A stretch of DNA of 64,000 nt, from positions 2,604,001 through 2,668,000 of the forward strand of contig JBCAMK010000003.1 in assembly GCA_038503065.1 (NCBI GenBank). The letters are read 5' to 3'. A model generated the notes under the pieces. That model had not been told where the DNA came from and made no database searches. It saw nothing but the letters and a program-made list of their open reading frames with translations. Positions 47,296 to 59,270 of the stretch are shown in pieces. Within the stretch, counting starts at the first letter, position 1, and each line of letters opens with the position of its first letter. The DNA is from Paragyromitra xinjiangensis (taxonomy: Eukaryota; Ascomycota; Pezizomycetes; Pezizales; Discinaceae). Both the position numbers and the translations under genes were made by a program.

Positions 47296-50248
47296 CGTGC
47301 TGAAACAATTGGACGTGTCGATGGTAAAGTAACAGCGACTGACTGACTACAATTGAGAAGGAAGGAGGGGATGGATACTGTAGCTAAGGCTCAGACGAGA
47401 TAACTGCGGAGGTGGTGAAGGCCACGTTATTGTGCAGCAGCGCAAGAGTGGATATGTGATTGAGGCTAGCTGTTGCTGGTTGATCTTTCTGTCTCTTTGG
47501 CCGCGCCGCAATGCAGGAATGCAGCATGCATTCGTAGGCGGAAAGTGGTTCATCGACATTCACACGACACTGCTCGATGCATCGGCAATTACTCTAAATA
47601 AACACCGATAGTAAGAAGATCATGTACTCATGCCTTTAGGGGTACCGTCAGTCCTTCCAATACTCTAACATAAGCTGCTATTTTGTAACTGAAATAACTA
47701 GAACGGGCACGGCCCGAATTGTTGCGACGACGTTAAACATTTCCCCGACTCATAGTGGCTGTGTGGTTGTCGAATAAGGGCTTCGGTTAGCAACCATGAG
47801 TGGGCCCGTGCATAGCGCTGCATGTACTTGGGAAGCGCCTCGGATGCTTCCGAGAGAAAGATATCAAAGAAACACAGAGCATCAATTCAATTTATTGAAA
47901 TGCTGCATCTGCAGCGCAGCACGTAAGTTTAATAAATGTCGAAAGACCATCTCCAGCTTATTTTCGCAAGCCAATCGATGGCGGCACCGTTTGCCGGCGA
48001 AACGTCATCCACTAGTCAAAATTTCCTTGGCTTTGAAGTTTGAAACGGCTGCAGCCTCTGTTCGACCTCACGAAAATGTTTCTATTTATTCAACTACGTG
48101 GGAATAACGCTCCGGAACATTGGATCTTGGAAGGACACACATCTTTAAAATAGGCCCATGCAGATTGCATCATGCGGGTTAGCACTAATTCGGTGGTTTT
48201 TACTCTTAAAACTTCTTCAACCTTTCACGCATGCCCAGAAGCTCGCCATCATACCATTTAATATAGCCAACCGGTGATATACTAGTCAGGCTATAAAACT
48301 CATGGGTCGGGGATCCGGGAAGAAAACAATGGAAGATAGAAGGATTGGGATGAGCCAACTACATTTAGGGCTTACGTCTAACTGTGCGGTGGGTAGGGGA
48401 GGGGGGCTTCTAAAAGAAAAGAAAAGGCAAGACAGCACGAGGACTTATCTTCGACGGTAGTATGCAAAAGATTCTCTTTCGGGAACCGCAGTCGTGGTGG
48501 AAGCACGCCATTTTCTTTTCTTCTTTGCAGTGGCGGTCCGAATTCTAGAAAGAGGAAGTTCTTTTGAGATCACTGGTTAGGAATTATCACACTGTTATGA
48601 ATCGTGTACTTGATCTCAGGTTTTCTGACAACATACTCATCTCGTTTTGCGTGTCAGTCTGAACGTGCCGGGGAAGCCTCAGGCCGCGGTGAACAAGAAC
48701 GCACTGATGAAACTATCCACGTATACTCTACGTAAATTTATCTCTCTGGTATTTAACATACGGAGATCCATGAGATCGTTGCCTGTTTCCTTTAATTGAA
48801 GTAACTCGGTATGTAGACTCAATTTGATTTGTGAATCGATTGCAAATATCTTTAAGTATTTGTTATAAGGCATTAAACCCGCTGAATCCATGCGCATATC
48901 GGAGAGCTGGAAAATACCAAGACAATCAACGGGGAAGCACGGAGATTAAGAGTCGGGTCATGTACCCGGCTTACCACGTAATGGTTGGGATTCTAGTTTC
49001 TCAGGGTTGGTGGTATCTATTAGCATTGGTCGGAATTTCGTTCACATCATAGTTGGTCACTCGATTAGGAATGTCGATAATAGTGGGCACCACCAATTCA
49101 GAGTCTCCAGTCCCGACCGACCGAGCGAGTTGCGCATGTGTACCTTGCAGAATTGCTTTAGGGTTGTGATCATCTACTCTATAAAGTCTGGAATAAGGCG
49201 AACGGTCTGCGAGTTGGTTTCCATACGTTGGAAGTAATCGACTCACACGTCACATAAACCATCGACGTGGTCGTGCCGTTCGGATCCTAGTTTCTCGTTT
49301 GATTGACTGAACTTGATTGGTTCCGGCCACGTTTCTGCCAGGCGCTATTTTTCCCCATAAAATACAAATTAGGTGAAGCCGGGTTAACCTCTCCAACTAC
49401 GTGGGCCATCCGTCGGCTAAGTTTTGTCTTCTCGTCGTGTCACAGCAGAACACGTCGGTCCTTGGTATCGGAACCAATACATAGTACAACCGCAAAATTC
49501 TATTAATTTTGATTATGGTATTATCTTGTTAATTCCTATTGGCACTAATGGGACCACAATCTATCGGCGTAAAGGGCATGTTACTTTGTTTTTGGTGGCA
49601 GGCAGTAGAAAATACATCTCTCTAATACTGTAAAATCTCAGTTATAACGAATTGACCTGGACTGAGGCTGCATGATAGAATAAGTGCCCCTAATTGGTAC
49701 ACACCATCAACTTGCAGGTTATCACAACCAATATAAGTAGAATGCCAACCCGAACCCTATCTCCCAACCAGTCAGAGTTTGTATATATCCTGCTGTCTCA
49801 GTCCAGGCCAATTCGTTATGACTGAATTTTTACGGTACGAGGCACGGTATTGTTTAAAAAATCGCGCTCCAGTAAACCTAGGTCATGTGAGTAACATAGG
49901 CAATTGCTTATGATATGAGCCAACGTATCAACGTGAAAATTGACAGGAAGTTCCCTATTGCTCTAGAATATAGACTCGCCCCCGCCCACAGCAAACTCTG
50001 TCATACTCTATCAAGTGGCCGTTTTCAAGTGCTCCTCATAGAAAAACACAACATTTCATATCATTCTTTTCGTCTAAGATCGCAGGTCGATTTTTTATCC
50101 AACAAAATATCAACATAATTACAATCCATCTCTACGGTTGGTCTTCTGTTCTTATTACACTTGGCTTCTTACAGAAGGAGTTTCATACCTGCATATATTC
50201 CCCTTAATACCTGGCTAAAATTTTTGATTATTACAGCTACCCCATATC
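47296..50248. other. Intergenic (3 kb)
   Basis: No supported gene. Short frames such as 47796-48107 (+) lack features. No repeats stood out. Confidence 0.5.
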
Positions 50249-50892
50249 ATGTCTCGCGAAACTCAGCAACTCCACCGGCATCTCATCGCCAAAGATCGCA
50301 CGCTTCCATGCGCTCGCTACCGATCTATGAATCAAATTCTCCCTAATCTATTCCTCGGCGAGTAAGCATTACCCCTGCTCACGTAATTTTTTGTGGTGAA
50401 TTTCGGCTGATTTTTTTAACAGTTGCAAGGCTATCCTTGACCCTGTTTCGATCGTAAATAACGACGTTAGCCACGTGCTCTCGCTTAGATTAAGCCCAGT
50501 GCATATAAGATCACTGGTGGGCGTAACCCATTGCCAGATATATATCGATGACTCGGAGGATCAATGGCTTTTAGATGGGTTGAACGCCGCAATGGAATTT
50601 ATCGAGGGCGCGATGGAGGCGGGTGGCACAGTACTGGTACATTGTCAAGAGGGAAGGAGCCGAAGCGCTTCTGTTGTTATTGCTTTCAGTATGTATACCA
50701 GGGCAGCGGTGATATAAGAGGGGAGCTACCCTGGATTGCAGTTAACGCTTTGTGTGAATTTTAGTGATGAAGCACTTTCAGGCATCCTACGAAGATGCTT
50801 GGTCGTATGTGCGAAAACAGCGGCCAGTTGCGAGTCCGAATCCAGGGTTTGTGGAGCAGCTCAAAATATGGGAGTATAGGGGCTACTGGTAG
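50249..50892 (+). CDS. Dual-specificity protein phosphatase
   Basis: Three exons, 50249-50361, 50423-50688 and 50765-50892 (168 aa; introns 61 and 76 bp). The start MSRETQQLHRHLI is followed by the family landmark QILPNLFLGDCKAILD. A general-acid Asp lies in the QIYIDDSEDQWL segment. The P-loop signature VHCQEGRSRSASVV (near 50638) carries catalytic Cys and Arg. The last exon supplies the fold's end, MKHFQASYEDAWSYVRKQRP, then PNPGFVEQLKIWEY. The split within the A|TG codon at intron 2 restores the conserved MMKH. It is a compact atypical DSP domain without extensions and probably dephosphorylates Tyr and Ser/Thr, for example on MAP kinases; the substrate is unknown. Confidence 0.9.
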
Positions 50893-51961
50893 TCCAGAAT
50901 ATGTTAGACAGGGTACAACATGGTGATTTAGGGAACTTAGCTGGTAAAAGCTTCCTTTAATTTTCGGGACAGATTTATCTGCAGGCAGTCGTTGAATTGA
51001 AATCATCACACACTCTTTTATAAATAATTTCTTTTGTAAACACTTTCCCCTGTTGCACTCTTCAGGATGGCTAGCTTCTGCAGCACTGTAATTAAAATTT
51101 TCATTCAAATGTATCCATATCCTTTGATCTGGACAGAAACCTTCTTATTCTGAACATCTATGATCTCTAGATTTATGCTTAGCAGTTTAGTGAATAGCTA
51201 GATTGAACTAGACGTCGCATCTGGTCGTACCTATCCGAGCTCCTCGAGTGACCCTTGGTGATCTCATTATCTTCGTGCTACTGGAAGCGATTCATCGGTT
51301 GCTATGGGGGAAAACTGCAGGGGGTCAATGAGATGGCGAGTCATCGACAATCAAGGGGAAAGTTTGTGGATGTGGATGCATCCCAAAAGACTAGGCGTCC
51401 TTTTTCTAGCCCAATTTACTTTTCCATGAAGTTGGGAGATTGTGAGGTTGGGGTAGGGAAATGCAGCTCGGGTATACTTTTGATTAGTTTGAACCCGAGG
51501 CAACAGAATAGTCTCCGACATGATTCGCGTTAAAAAACTGAATAGCATAGATAGCCTGAACGAAGCTGTCTCCTAGATCTTTGCCGGGCCTTTTTGGTAG
51601 GCCTAGGGGGTAGAAAGTATTAGCACTAACTCAGGCTAACCGCGACAGCATTGGCAAGTGGTGACCTAAGATAATCCGGGGTGTCTTGTTGGTAGAATAA
51701 TGCTTGAAGTATCTAACCCTTTGAGTAGAGTACAAAAAATCTAAATTATTCCCAATCGTGTAAATCTAACCTAGATATTACCCCGCAAAGAAACTCCACA
51801 ACACCTGCCTCCAGATATCCCAAAAGAACCGTTAAATACATAGCTACAAACGTTGCGGAGCTAGATTACCGAAGAATATTGTCCCGACCATTACACATAA
51901 CCCATTGACCTGTTCCTGAAAGCATCTCTCTCCCATATTAATCCGTTCCCTGTCTCTAATA
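50893..51961. other. Intergenic between phosphatase and sterol acyltransferase genes
   Basis: Convergent gene ends face each other here. No supported gene; the 92-codon frame at 51255-51533 is unremarkable. Confidence 0.5.
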
Positions 51962-54528
51962 TCAAATCATCAAATACATGGTACAGATGATTGACGGCCC
52001 TAAATAAGTAGCTTGTCAGCGAAAATTAATTGTCCCTAGAGGGCTCTGATAGACGTACCAGTATAAATCCCTGTAGATGTGACCAGAAGTTAGCATCCAT
52101 ATGTCTCATGCTAGGCTAGAATGAGAATACTGACCAATCCAGAATAAGGTATTTCCCAGGGTCTTTCTATCTTTCATAAACCGCGTTTTTCCAAGCTCCG
52201 CTAACGGCAACTGAAGCATACTGCTAAACCTGTAGATATACAACTTATAAGACAGGGGTCTAGGGGGAAACTACGGCTTCAAGCAAAGTAATGAAGAATC
52301 ATGAAAACTGAGAGGAAACTCACATCAAATATCCCCTGACCTTCTTGAAAACCGCCCACATAACTAACTCGTGGAATAGCGCTGACAGGAGGAATGTGAT
52401 CAGTGCCGCAGTTTTTTTGGATACACGGAATGAAGAAATGCTGGAATGATAGACGTGGCGGCGTAGGAAGTTGTGGACGGGCTTGTTCCAGTCTCGTGCG
52501 AACTAAAGTGGGTTAGTTAGATATACACGGCAAAAACAGCTACAGAGAGATGGCAATCTTACAACGTCCCAACCCTACTTTGATATTAGTAAATGGCTGC
52601 GTTTAAAGTAGGGTGAGAGGGAGTATATGACATACCGTGCTATTCCACCAATCCCCGTAAAACCCACGATCAGCGAATAACGTAAGCTCTCCCAGCAGAT
52701 TTAGAATTAATTCCCAAATAAGGTACCATGCCATCTAAACCCATTTGTTACTAATAAATCCCCTTTGAATAGTTAGGATGCATAGAAAGCTAGTTGTACG
52801 TACCAGATACTCTACGAGGAATGGAAAAAGAAGGTCCATAAATACCCAAGGTATCTCTTTGACTCTCTCTTCGATCGGCCGCGTGCTCATTTCGTTCGCT
52901 CTCATGACTACGGGCCACATATAGTGTTGAGAAACGACGATCATAATACCCAGAACACCAAATACGGCGGTCACTTTTTCGGCAACATAATGCCAGTTAA
53001 TTGATTCCTGTCGGGGGTATGCGAGTTCATATACAGCTCTGCCAGAGACAATTATAAGTTAGTGGGTTTAACCATGGAACCCTAATCGCATCGGGAGATG
53101 AAACTTACGTAGGAAAGTGGATGTATTCCAAAAAGTTCCACCAGGTGAGATTATTTGGGTATTGTACCCGAGTCCCTCCACTGACTCTTGAAGTTAATTC
53201 GGAATCACAGTTCTCAATTTCGGTAACTAAATTCTTCTCGAAATCTTCAAGCTGCTGTATATCCATTTCTTCCGCGTCTGCGTTCAGAACTTGAGCCAAT
53301 CCTGAGTTATTAAAACTACCGAGACCAACACCGGAATCGGCAGAGTTGGTGGATCCTGCTCGTTTGCGGAACTGGCTTGGAGCGTCCATATCTTCGAGAT
53401 TGTAGGGTGATGAGATAGGTAATGAACGAAGCTGCTGTAATTTCCCTTGTAATAGGTTGCGACGTCCCAGGACTCCTGAGAGATAGCCATTATAAAAAGC
53501 ATACGAGTGTTGCTTCATCAACATAGCATGAGCGTGCAAAACTATGTATACCTAATAGGATCGTTAGCAATCGCGCTAGAAACTTTAGCAAATGGACTAC
53601 AAACTGTTTGGATCCATGACCATTCCTTATAGAGAGTGTACTCTATGATGGCCCACATATATACCCCTTGCCAAATTGTCTGTAAAACCCAACCTTCTCT
53701 ATTCCAGTTGATATATCCTTTATTAATCGCCTTCTGTAGCGGCACACACCATAGGCTTGTCCCATAGAACATTATCGCATCGGCAAGAAGGCAGTCAATT
53801 AATTTATTTGGCTGGAACATGATCGAGAGAATATCGATCCCGAATATTCGTCCTTCTTTACGGTAAGAGGTCGCAGCATCCTTCAGCATTAACATGCCAA
53901 TACTCATCCTGGACAGTCTATGTTAACAACTGTGTTGAGGAAGGTTATAGGAAATTAAGCTAGTTACCAGAAAAGTATGTAGAACCCATGAAATTGCGAT
54001 GTCGAAGCTTCGGGATTTTGACGGTCGAATGTGGTGAAACGTTTTGTGAAGACTAACTGTTTCCTATGTCAGCATTGCAAACGAGCTAAGAGCTACCACC
54101 TCAGAGAAGGAGTGTAACCCTACGTCAGTGAACTTGGCTCTTCTCTTCTTCCCGTTCACTCCCGCCGAACGCGACTGCGATAGCAGCTCTCGTAGATCGT
54201 CGTCCATTCTAAGCATATAGCTTCCCTTTCCTCCATTCTTCACCTTCTCTAAGCGTACCGGAATCGAGGCGGCCCTAACAGCATCGTGAAGTCCTTTCTC
54301 GTTCTTTTCACTCTTTACTCGATCCTCTGCAGCGATATTTTCTGGGACCTGGAAATCACCAATTTTTTCTGGTGGCGACATGATTTCTGGTGTTCTTGCG
54401 CCGTGAGGATCACTACTGGATGTTAGATGGCCCAATAGCCCTTCGGATTCATAGGAAGAAGTAGTGGCGAGTGAGTCGCTAGAGGACTTTCTTCCATCTT
54501 CACGCAAATGCTGCGTGCGCTGGGCCAT
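51962..54528 (-). CDS. are2: Sterol O-acyltransferase (ARE1/ARE2, ACAT; MBOAT family)
   Basis: Eleven minus-strand exons: 54528-54124, 54056-53968, 53908-53605, 53551-53109, 53038-52804, 52734-52636, 52574-52563, 52502-52324, 52229-52135, 52070-52059 and 51999-51962 (636 aa). A charged, Ser-rich cytosolic N-terminus is followed by the multi-span MBOAT core. Landmarks in order: KFTDLVFTKRFTTFDRQN, HGFYILFW, MLMKQHSYAFYNGYLSG, NNLTWWNFLEYIHFPT, ELAYPR, the ACAT signature FYGDWWNS, WDVFARDWNKPVHNFLRRHV, SALFHELVMWAVF with the catalytic His, and the C-terminus GIYTGPSIICTMYL. It esterifies sterols with fatty acyl-CoA in the ER, feeding lipid droplets. Two exons are only 12 nt long (52574-52563 and 52070-52059); each is required to keep conserved residues in frame. 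The start chosen is the first in-frame ATG. Confidence 0.93.
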
Positions 54529-55785
54529 GACTGTTGTGACGTGTTTTTGGATGTTCCGATCAATAAATCTGAACCCTTGGAGATGCTGAAGGTGCCCTTG
54601 CACAGAGCCTCTTAAGTACAAGCGGCAAGTTATCAGGTAGAAGGGTGGGTGAACATGAAGGGAGAAGCCAAACTTATAGGATCCGAATATCAAAATTTCA
54701 GAGGGTAATCGGCTTCGTTAGCGGGGAAGCTAAGCTGGCTTAAATCGTGGAGAAATCATGGAGTCTGAGTAATTGTCTTCCCAAAGACTCTCGGAAACGG
54801 ATTCTGGAAACTCCGGCGGAATAATTCGTGCGTATCATATGAACCAGTTAACGGAAGCCTTTGGCAAGCGAACCCTGTGATGGTGTAAGCCAAGACTCGA
54901 GGCTCTTCAAGTTGGGTTACACAGATTATAGGTGCAGTCAGGAGACTAAGCAGCAGATGGGAAAAGGTTTGAAATCTAGCTGTATGCTTCATAAGCAATT
55001 CTTTCCCTGTGTATCTTATCTGTGTGTTACTCTAGGTACTACATGATAAGTGGCACAGTGACTCCGCCTCCCATGGCCTAGTTTTGTTTCAATCATAGCA
55101 ACGTTAATCGGAGATCGTTCGCGATAATGTGCATGCGGGTGCCGCAGATATCTAGGTAACACAGCAGCGGGCCTCAGCTTCTTGTAGAGATCGCTTTGTG
55201 ATTGAGAGCGCTGCTTTACGGATATTCGGCTGCGCAGATGCCTTATACAATCCCGTGGACGTGCGAGTCTTGAAACTCTTTGCAATTTGTTTCTATAAGT
55301 GTTATAAGGGTTTTTTATGATAGTTTTCTTGAAGTACTAACCCCAAGAGCTAATAGTTACATAGCAGGCCTCGCGAACGTACCTAAACTATTATCTGGTC
55401 TAGAATATGCTTAGGGTCGGCCTTGATTCCGGTTCTGTACTAGTATGCAAGCTTATCTGGGGTTATCGGCTGCTCGAGTAAGCCGGAATTCACGGAATCC
55501 ATTAACGGCTCCAAGAATTTTCAAAGGAACTACCCGAAAGGTGTGCACTCGACGTGCTAGCCATCGGGACAGACGTGCTAGTGGAAATAAGTCAAGTGTC
55601 ATGGGACCTGACTTGTATATAAGGAGGGTTTTGCTTGAGAGTTTCCCCACTTCTTCATGCTTGCCCAACTTATAGAATCAGGAAAGAAGGCCTAGAATAA
55701 ATCTTCCTCTCTGGCCTATCTCGCTAGAGCTGCATCAACTCATCAACACCTACAGTAGCAAAAGCCTCAATTTTCAATAAAAGTC
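54529..55785. other. Divergent promoter region between acyltransferase and hydrolase genes
   Basis: The two genes are transcribed away from each other. No supported ORF; a TATA-like motif lies on the hydrolase side. Confidence 0.5.
55616..55624 (+). promoter_or_regulatory. TATA box-like motif of the dienelactone hydrolase gene
   Basis: TATATAAGG about 160 bp before the ATG at 55786, followed by a pyrimidine-rich leader. Confidence 0.4.
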
Positions 55786-56945
55786 ATGGCCTCCAATCCT
55801 CCAGGCGAATGCTGCACGAGGGGTGTGCTCCATGAAGGTGCCACTGGTGGAGAGTTGACACAATACGCTGGAGGTTAGTAATTACCACTTATCCGTACGG
55901 AATATTTCCAAACATGTTGCTTCAACTCTTATTCAAGCTCTTCGACTGCTGGAATCCCTGTGACTTTTACGGTGCTGAGAAATAAATGCAGTTGAAACGT
56001 ACATCGCATACCCACCGTCAAAATCTACCGAGAAAGTGATTCTATTTTTGACCGATGTCTTGGGGTTTTGGAACAACTCTAAACTGTAATCATTCCTCCG
56101 AGAAATTGGTAGTGTGTGAGTGATTTGCCAACTGATGGTATAATCTAAAGCATGGCCGATGCTTTCGCTGCCAATGGATATCTCGTCATTATGCCGGATA
56201 TTTTAGACAAGGACTCAATTCCTGACCCTCGACCGGAAGGATTCAGCCTGGCTGCCTGGCTTGGAAAGGACAACCACAAACCGGAATTCGTGCAGGCAGT
56301 TGTTGATAAAACACTTGCAGAGATCAAAAAGGATTTCAGTATGTTTGAATTCAAATTATTTCTTGGCCCTAAACGGAAATATTTTACTGAGAACGTGACA
56401 TAGAGCCGAAGAAAGTCGGAGCTGTTGGATACTGTTTCGGTGCTAAATACGCGATCAGGTTGTTGAATGGCCATATCGATGCTGGTATGTACTTACATAC
56501 ACCTCTCTATTGCTCGAGCTTAGGGTCACATGGCCGGCGGATAATCAGCCGCTGGCTCATTTTGATGTTCATGAGCTGACGTCTAATCTCTATCAAAGCA
56601 TACACTGGTCATCCATCATTTGTGACCATTGAAGAAGTTGCTGCGATTAAAGCTCCTCTCGCCATTTCTGCGGCTGGTATGTAACTTCCTTACCCTTGCC
56701 ACACGGTGGGGTGTGAGCTAATACGTAAGTAATGTATAGAGATCGATCCTATCTTCACGACGGAGCTTCGCCACAAGACTGAAGAGAAACTGGCTGAAAT
56801 TAAGGCAACATACCAAATTAATCTGTTTAGCGGCGTGCAGCACGGGTTTGCAGTGAGGGGTGACATGAAAGACCCCAACCAAAAGTTTGCAAAGGAACAA
56901 GCATTCAACCAGGCTACTATTTGGTTCGGTGAATATTTGAACTAG
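55786..56945 (+). CDS. Dienelactone hydrolase family protein
   Basis: Six exons, 55786-55873, 55992-56085, 56151-56338, 56404-56484, 56599-56676 and 56740-56945 (244 aa, the normal family length). The N-terminus has GECCTRGVLHEG. The alpha/beta-hydrolase core has VILFLTDVLGFWNNSKLMAD, then NGYLVIMPDIL. The nucleophile is a Cys in VGAVGYCFGAKYAIR, the acid is likely the Asp of EIDPIFT, and the His is in GVQHGFAVRGD. Fungal members act on dienelactones or related esters in aromatic-compound breakdown or detoxification; the substrate here is not predictable. The enzyme has no signal peptide and should be cytosolic. Introns are 62-118 bp with GTATGT-type donors in most cases. Confidence 0.93.
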
Positions 56946-57600
56946 ACGGTTTTTTTCTGGATACGGCTTTGAAGAAAAGGCTGTGTTACATGAGATAAAT
57001 TAATGTCACAAAGTGGCCATCATTACCTAGTCTTAAGGGAAAACTGTTTGCTTTGAGCCAAAGTCCTCTTTCCCAATAGACACCTGCTACTGCTACTGCC
57101 ACTTTCGAGTACCTCCAATTTATAAAATACTCTCTGGCTTTGATCGATAGTCTGCGGGTTGCGGCCCGGATGGGGGACATACAGTGTGCAGACCGCATTG
57201 CATAACCCGCGGATCAGAACATGTAATATTACTGATGGGTGGTGGCCTTAAACTAAGCCAAAGTAGGGGCAGCAGACCAATTTCAGCATTGATTGCTTTC
57301 ATTAATGGTCCCCCTTAACTTCATCTTAAACTAGGCATGGCCTTGTGGTTGGGCTTTATTCACTCCTCAACTGATGTTTGAGTAATCGTTGTTAACTGGC
57401 TAAATAACTGGGCAGATGGCTCATTCCGAATCCGGCGGTATTTAGTCTATGCTTGCAGCTAGAAGGATTCTTGAAATATAAAATATAGGCCTTCGATACC
57501 CCGCTATCCTATTCTCCTATTACCTTCACTACTACCGTTAGCGGTATTTGTGTCTAAAATTTTTTAATTACATCCTGGTTGCACGGTGGGAATTCTAGAG
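56946..57600. other. Intergenic; upstream of the BTB gene
   Basis: No gene. A TATAAAATA motif lies at its downstream end. Confidence 0.5.
57477..57485 (+). promoter_or_regulatory. TATA box of the BTB/POZ gene
   Basis: TATAAAATA about 120 bp upstream of the ATG at 57601. Confidence 0.45.
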
Positions 57601-58373
57601 ATGTCGAGTGTTTATAAACAGATACTTGCGGATACAAAGAAGGAGCTCTTGGAAGGCTTTGCAGTGTTTGTTCCCGAAGGCACTCATAGCCCACGTGTAT
57701 ATAGATTTTCACTAACCACAAGTCGTTATTGTCCAGGCTATTCAACTCCGAGCGATATTCCGACGTCACTCTCTTTCTCGGTGCAGAAGAATTCAAATTC
57801 AACGCACACTATGCGGTTTTAGGTGTCCGCACGTCATATTTCGACAAAGCAAAGGAGCATGGTTTTAAAGAGGGTGAGACCAATGAGTATCGTTTTCCCG
57901 ACTATAGTGCCCACGCGTTGTGGCGGGTGTTGCAGTATTTTTATACCGGCGACTATTCGGTTGAGCCTAATCAACTTGACAACGGTGGTGGTAATTGCTC
58001 CTCACTCTGAATGACACATTTTATCTTTGTGGATTTTAGCTAAAATACAATAGATGATGATCTTGAACTTGTCAAACATCCCAAGGTTTACGCAATAGCA
58101 GATCTTCTAGACCTGGAAGGGTTAAAGAAGCTCTGCGTTGCGAAGTTTGAGGAACAACTTGTCAAGCATTGGATTAGTGATACCCTCCCTGACGCTATTC
58201 GTGAAGTCTACGCTACGACGTATTCAAATGATCGTGCTATGAAAGATCCCCTCGTTGGAGTCGCTTGGCGGAATGTGAGCACGCTTATGACTGGTCAAGC
58301 TTTTGTAAAGCTCACGAAAGAAGTTGCAGAGTTCTCGGGGGACTTGCTCACTTCGGCTGTGGCTGAAATGTAG
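57601..58373 (+). CDS. BTB/POZ-domain protein
   Basis: Three exons, 57601-57665, 57737-57990 and 58054-58373 (212 aa; introns 71 and 63 bp). A short helix (KQILADTKKELLEGF) precedes the BTB fold: NSERYSDVTLFLGAEEFKFN, HYAVLGVRTSYFDKA, then ALWRVLQYFYTGDYSV, the typical core with its D-V-T start and Y-x-Y/F-T-G-D-Y end. The third exon gives HPKVYAIADLLDLEGLKKL and a helical C-terminus. Fungi carry many such stand-alone BTB proteins. Family members dimerise and may link to Cul3 ubiquitin ligases; function here is unknown. The exact donor of intron 2 is ambiguous (three in-phase GT sites in a GGTGGTGGT run); GTAATT was chosen. Confidence 0.85.
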
Positions 58374-59270
58374 ATGAGATATTTCATGATGCTTTTTTTC
58401 GTTTGTAAGAGTAATGGTGGTGCTACGGAAAACCTCTGACGTGGAAGATTGTGCGGGGATGTATGCTAGGCTTATTTTAATTATGTACTGCACTTCCTAA
58501 ATGCTACTTTTCTCTCTTTGAAAAACAGGTTTATTCATAGATGGGCGAAACGCTGATCCATATATGATTACTTAACGGATTAATTAGTCAGTCAATCAAT
58601 CCTTCTATGATGTACTTAGTTTCTGCTCGAGTGATTGGCCATGACCCTAGAAGTGAGCCAATTGTGACATGGACAGTCCATAGGTTCTTAAACCAAGTAG
58701 AATTAAGTCAAAGTACACTAGAGGGCCAACTCCGTGTAGTTCAAGGGTTTGTCGGTAGGTTATAATTCAGGACCCTTCATAGTCTCCCGTAATTTTCAGG
58801 CGTTCAAGAAGTGCTAGCAAAGGAAAGTATGGGTAGCTGGATGGAAACTAGTGTGTTTTGTCTCATCAATCACAGATCCTCACTCGCAACATCCCTGCAC
58901 CTCCAGCCTCTCAATCCTAAAGAATACTGGTATCAAGATTCCATTGTGTTTTTTTCTGTATATAAAACAGAACCACAAAACTCCAGCGCATTCTACAGAT
59001 GCATCCATCCCCCCCCCTCTCAAGATCAGATCAGTCTAGAAACAAAGCATAAAATGGAGGGTGTACAATAAAAAAAGAATAAGAAAATAAACAAACACAA
59101 CAATTAAGATGTATACGCAAAAAATAAAGACAAGCTCATCATAATCATCATACACCACACGGCCAATCAAGCTCCATCGCTAAGCTTACAATCCTCTCCA
59201 ACGCGACAAAAGTAGCTCAGGTTATAAAAACACCCCCCAAACGCCCATAAAACCATTGACAGCAAGCCAA
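58374..59270. other. Intergenic (0.9 kb)
   Basis: Convergent ends of the BTB and PX-protein genes. A-rich from 59040 to 59110, likely 3' UTR of the PX gene on the opposite strand. No gene. Confidence 0.5.
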
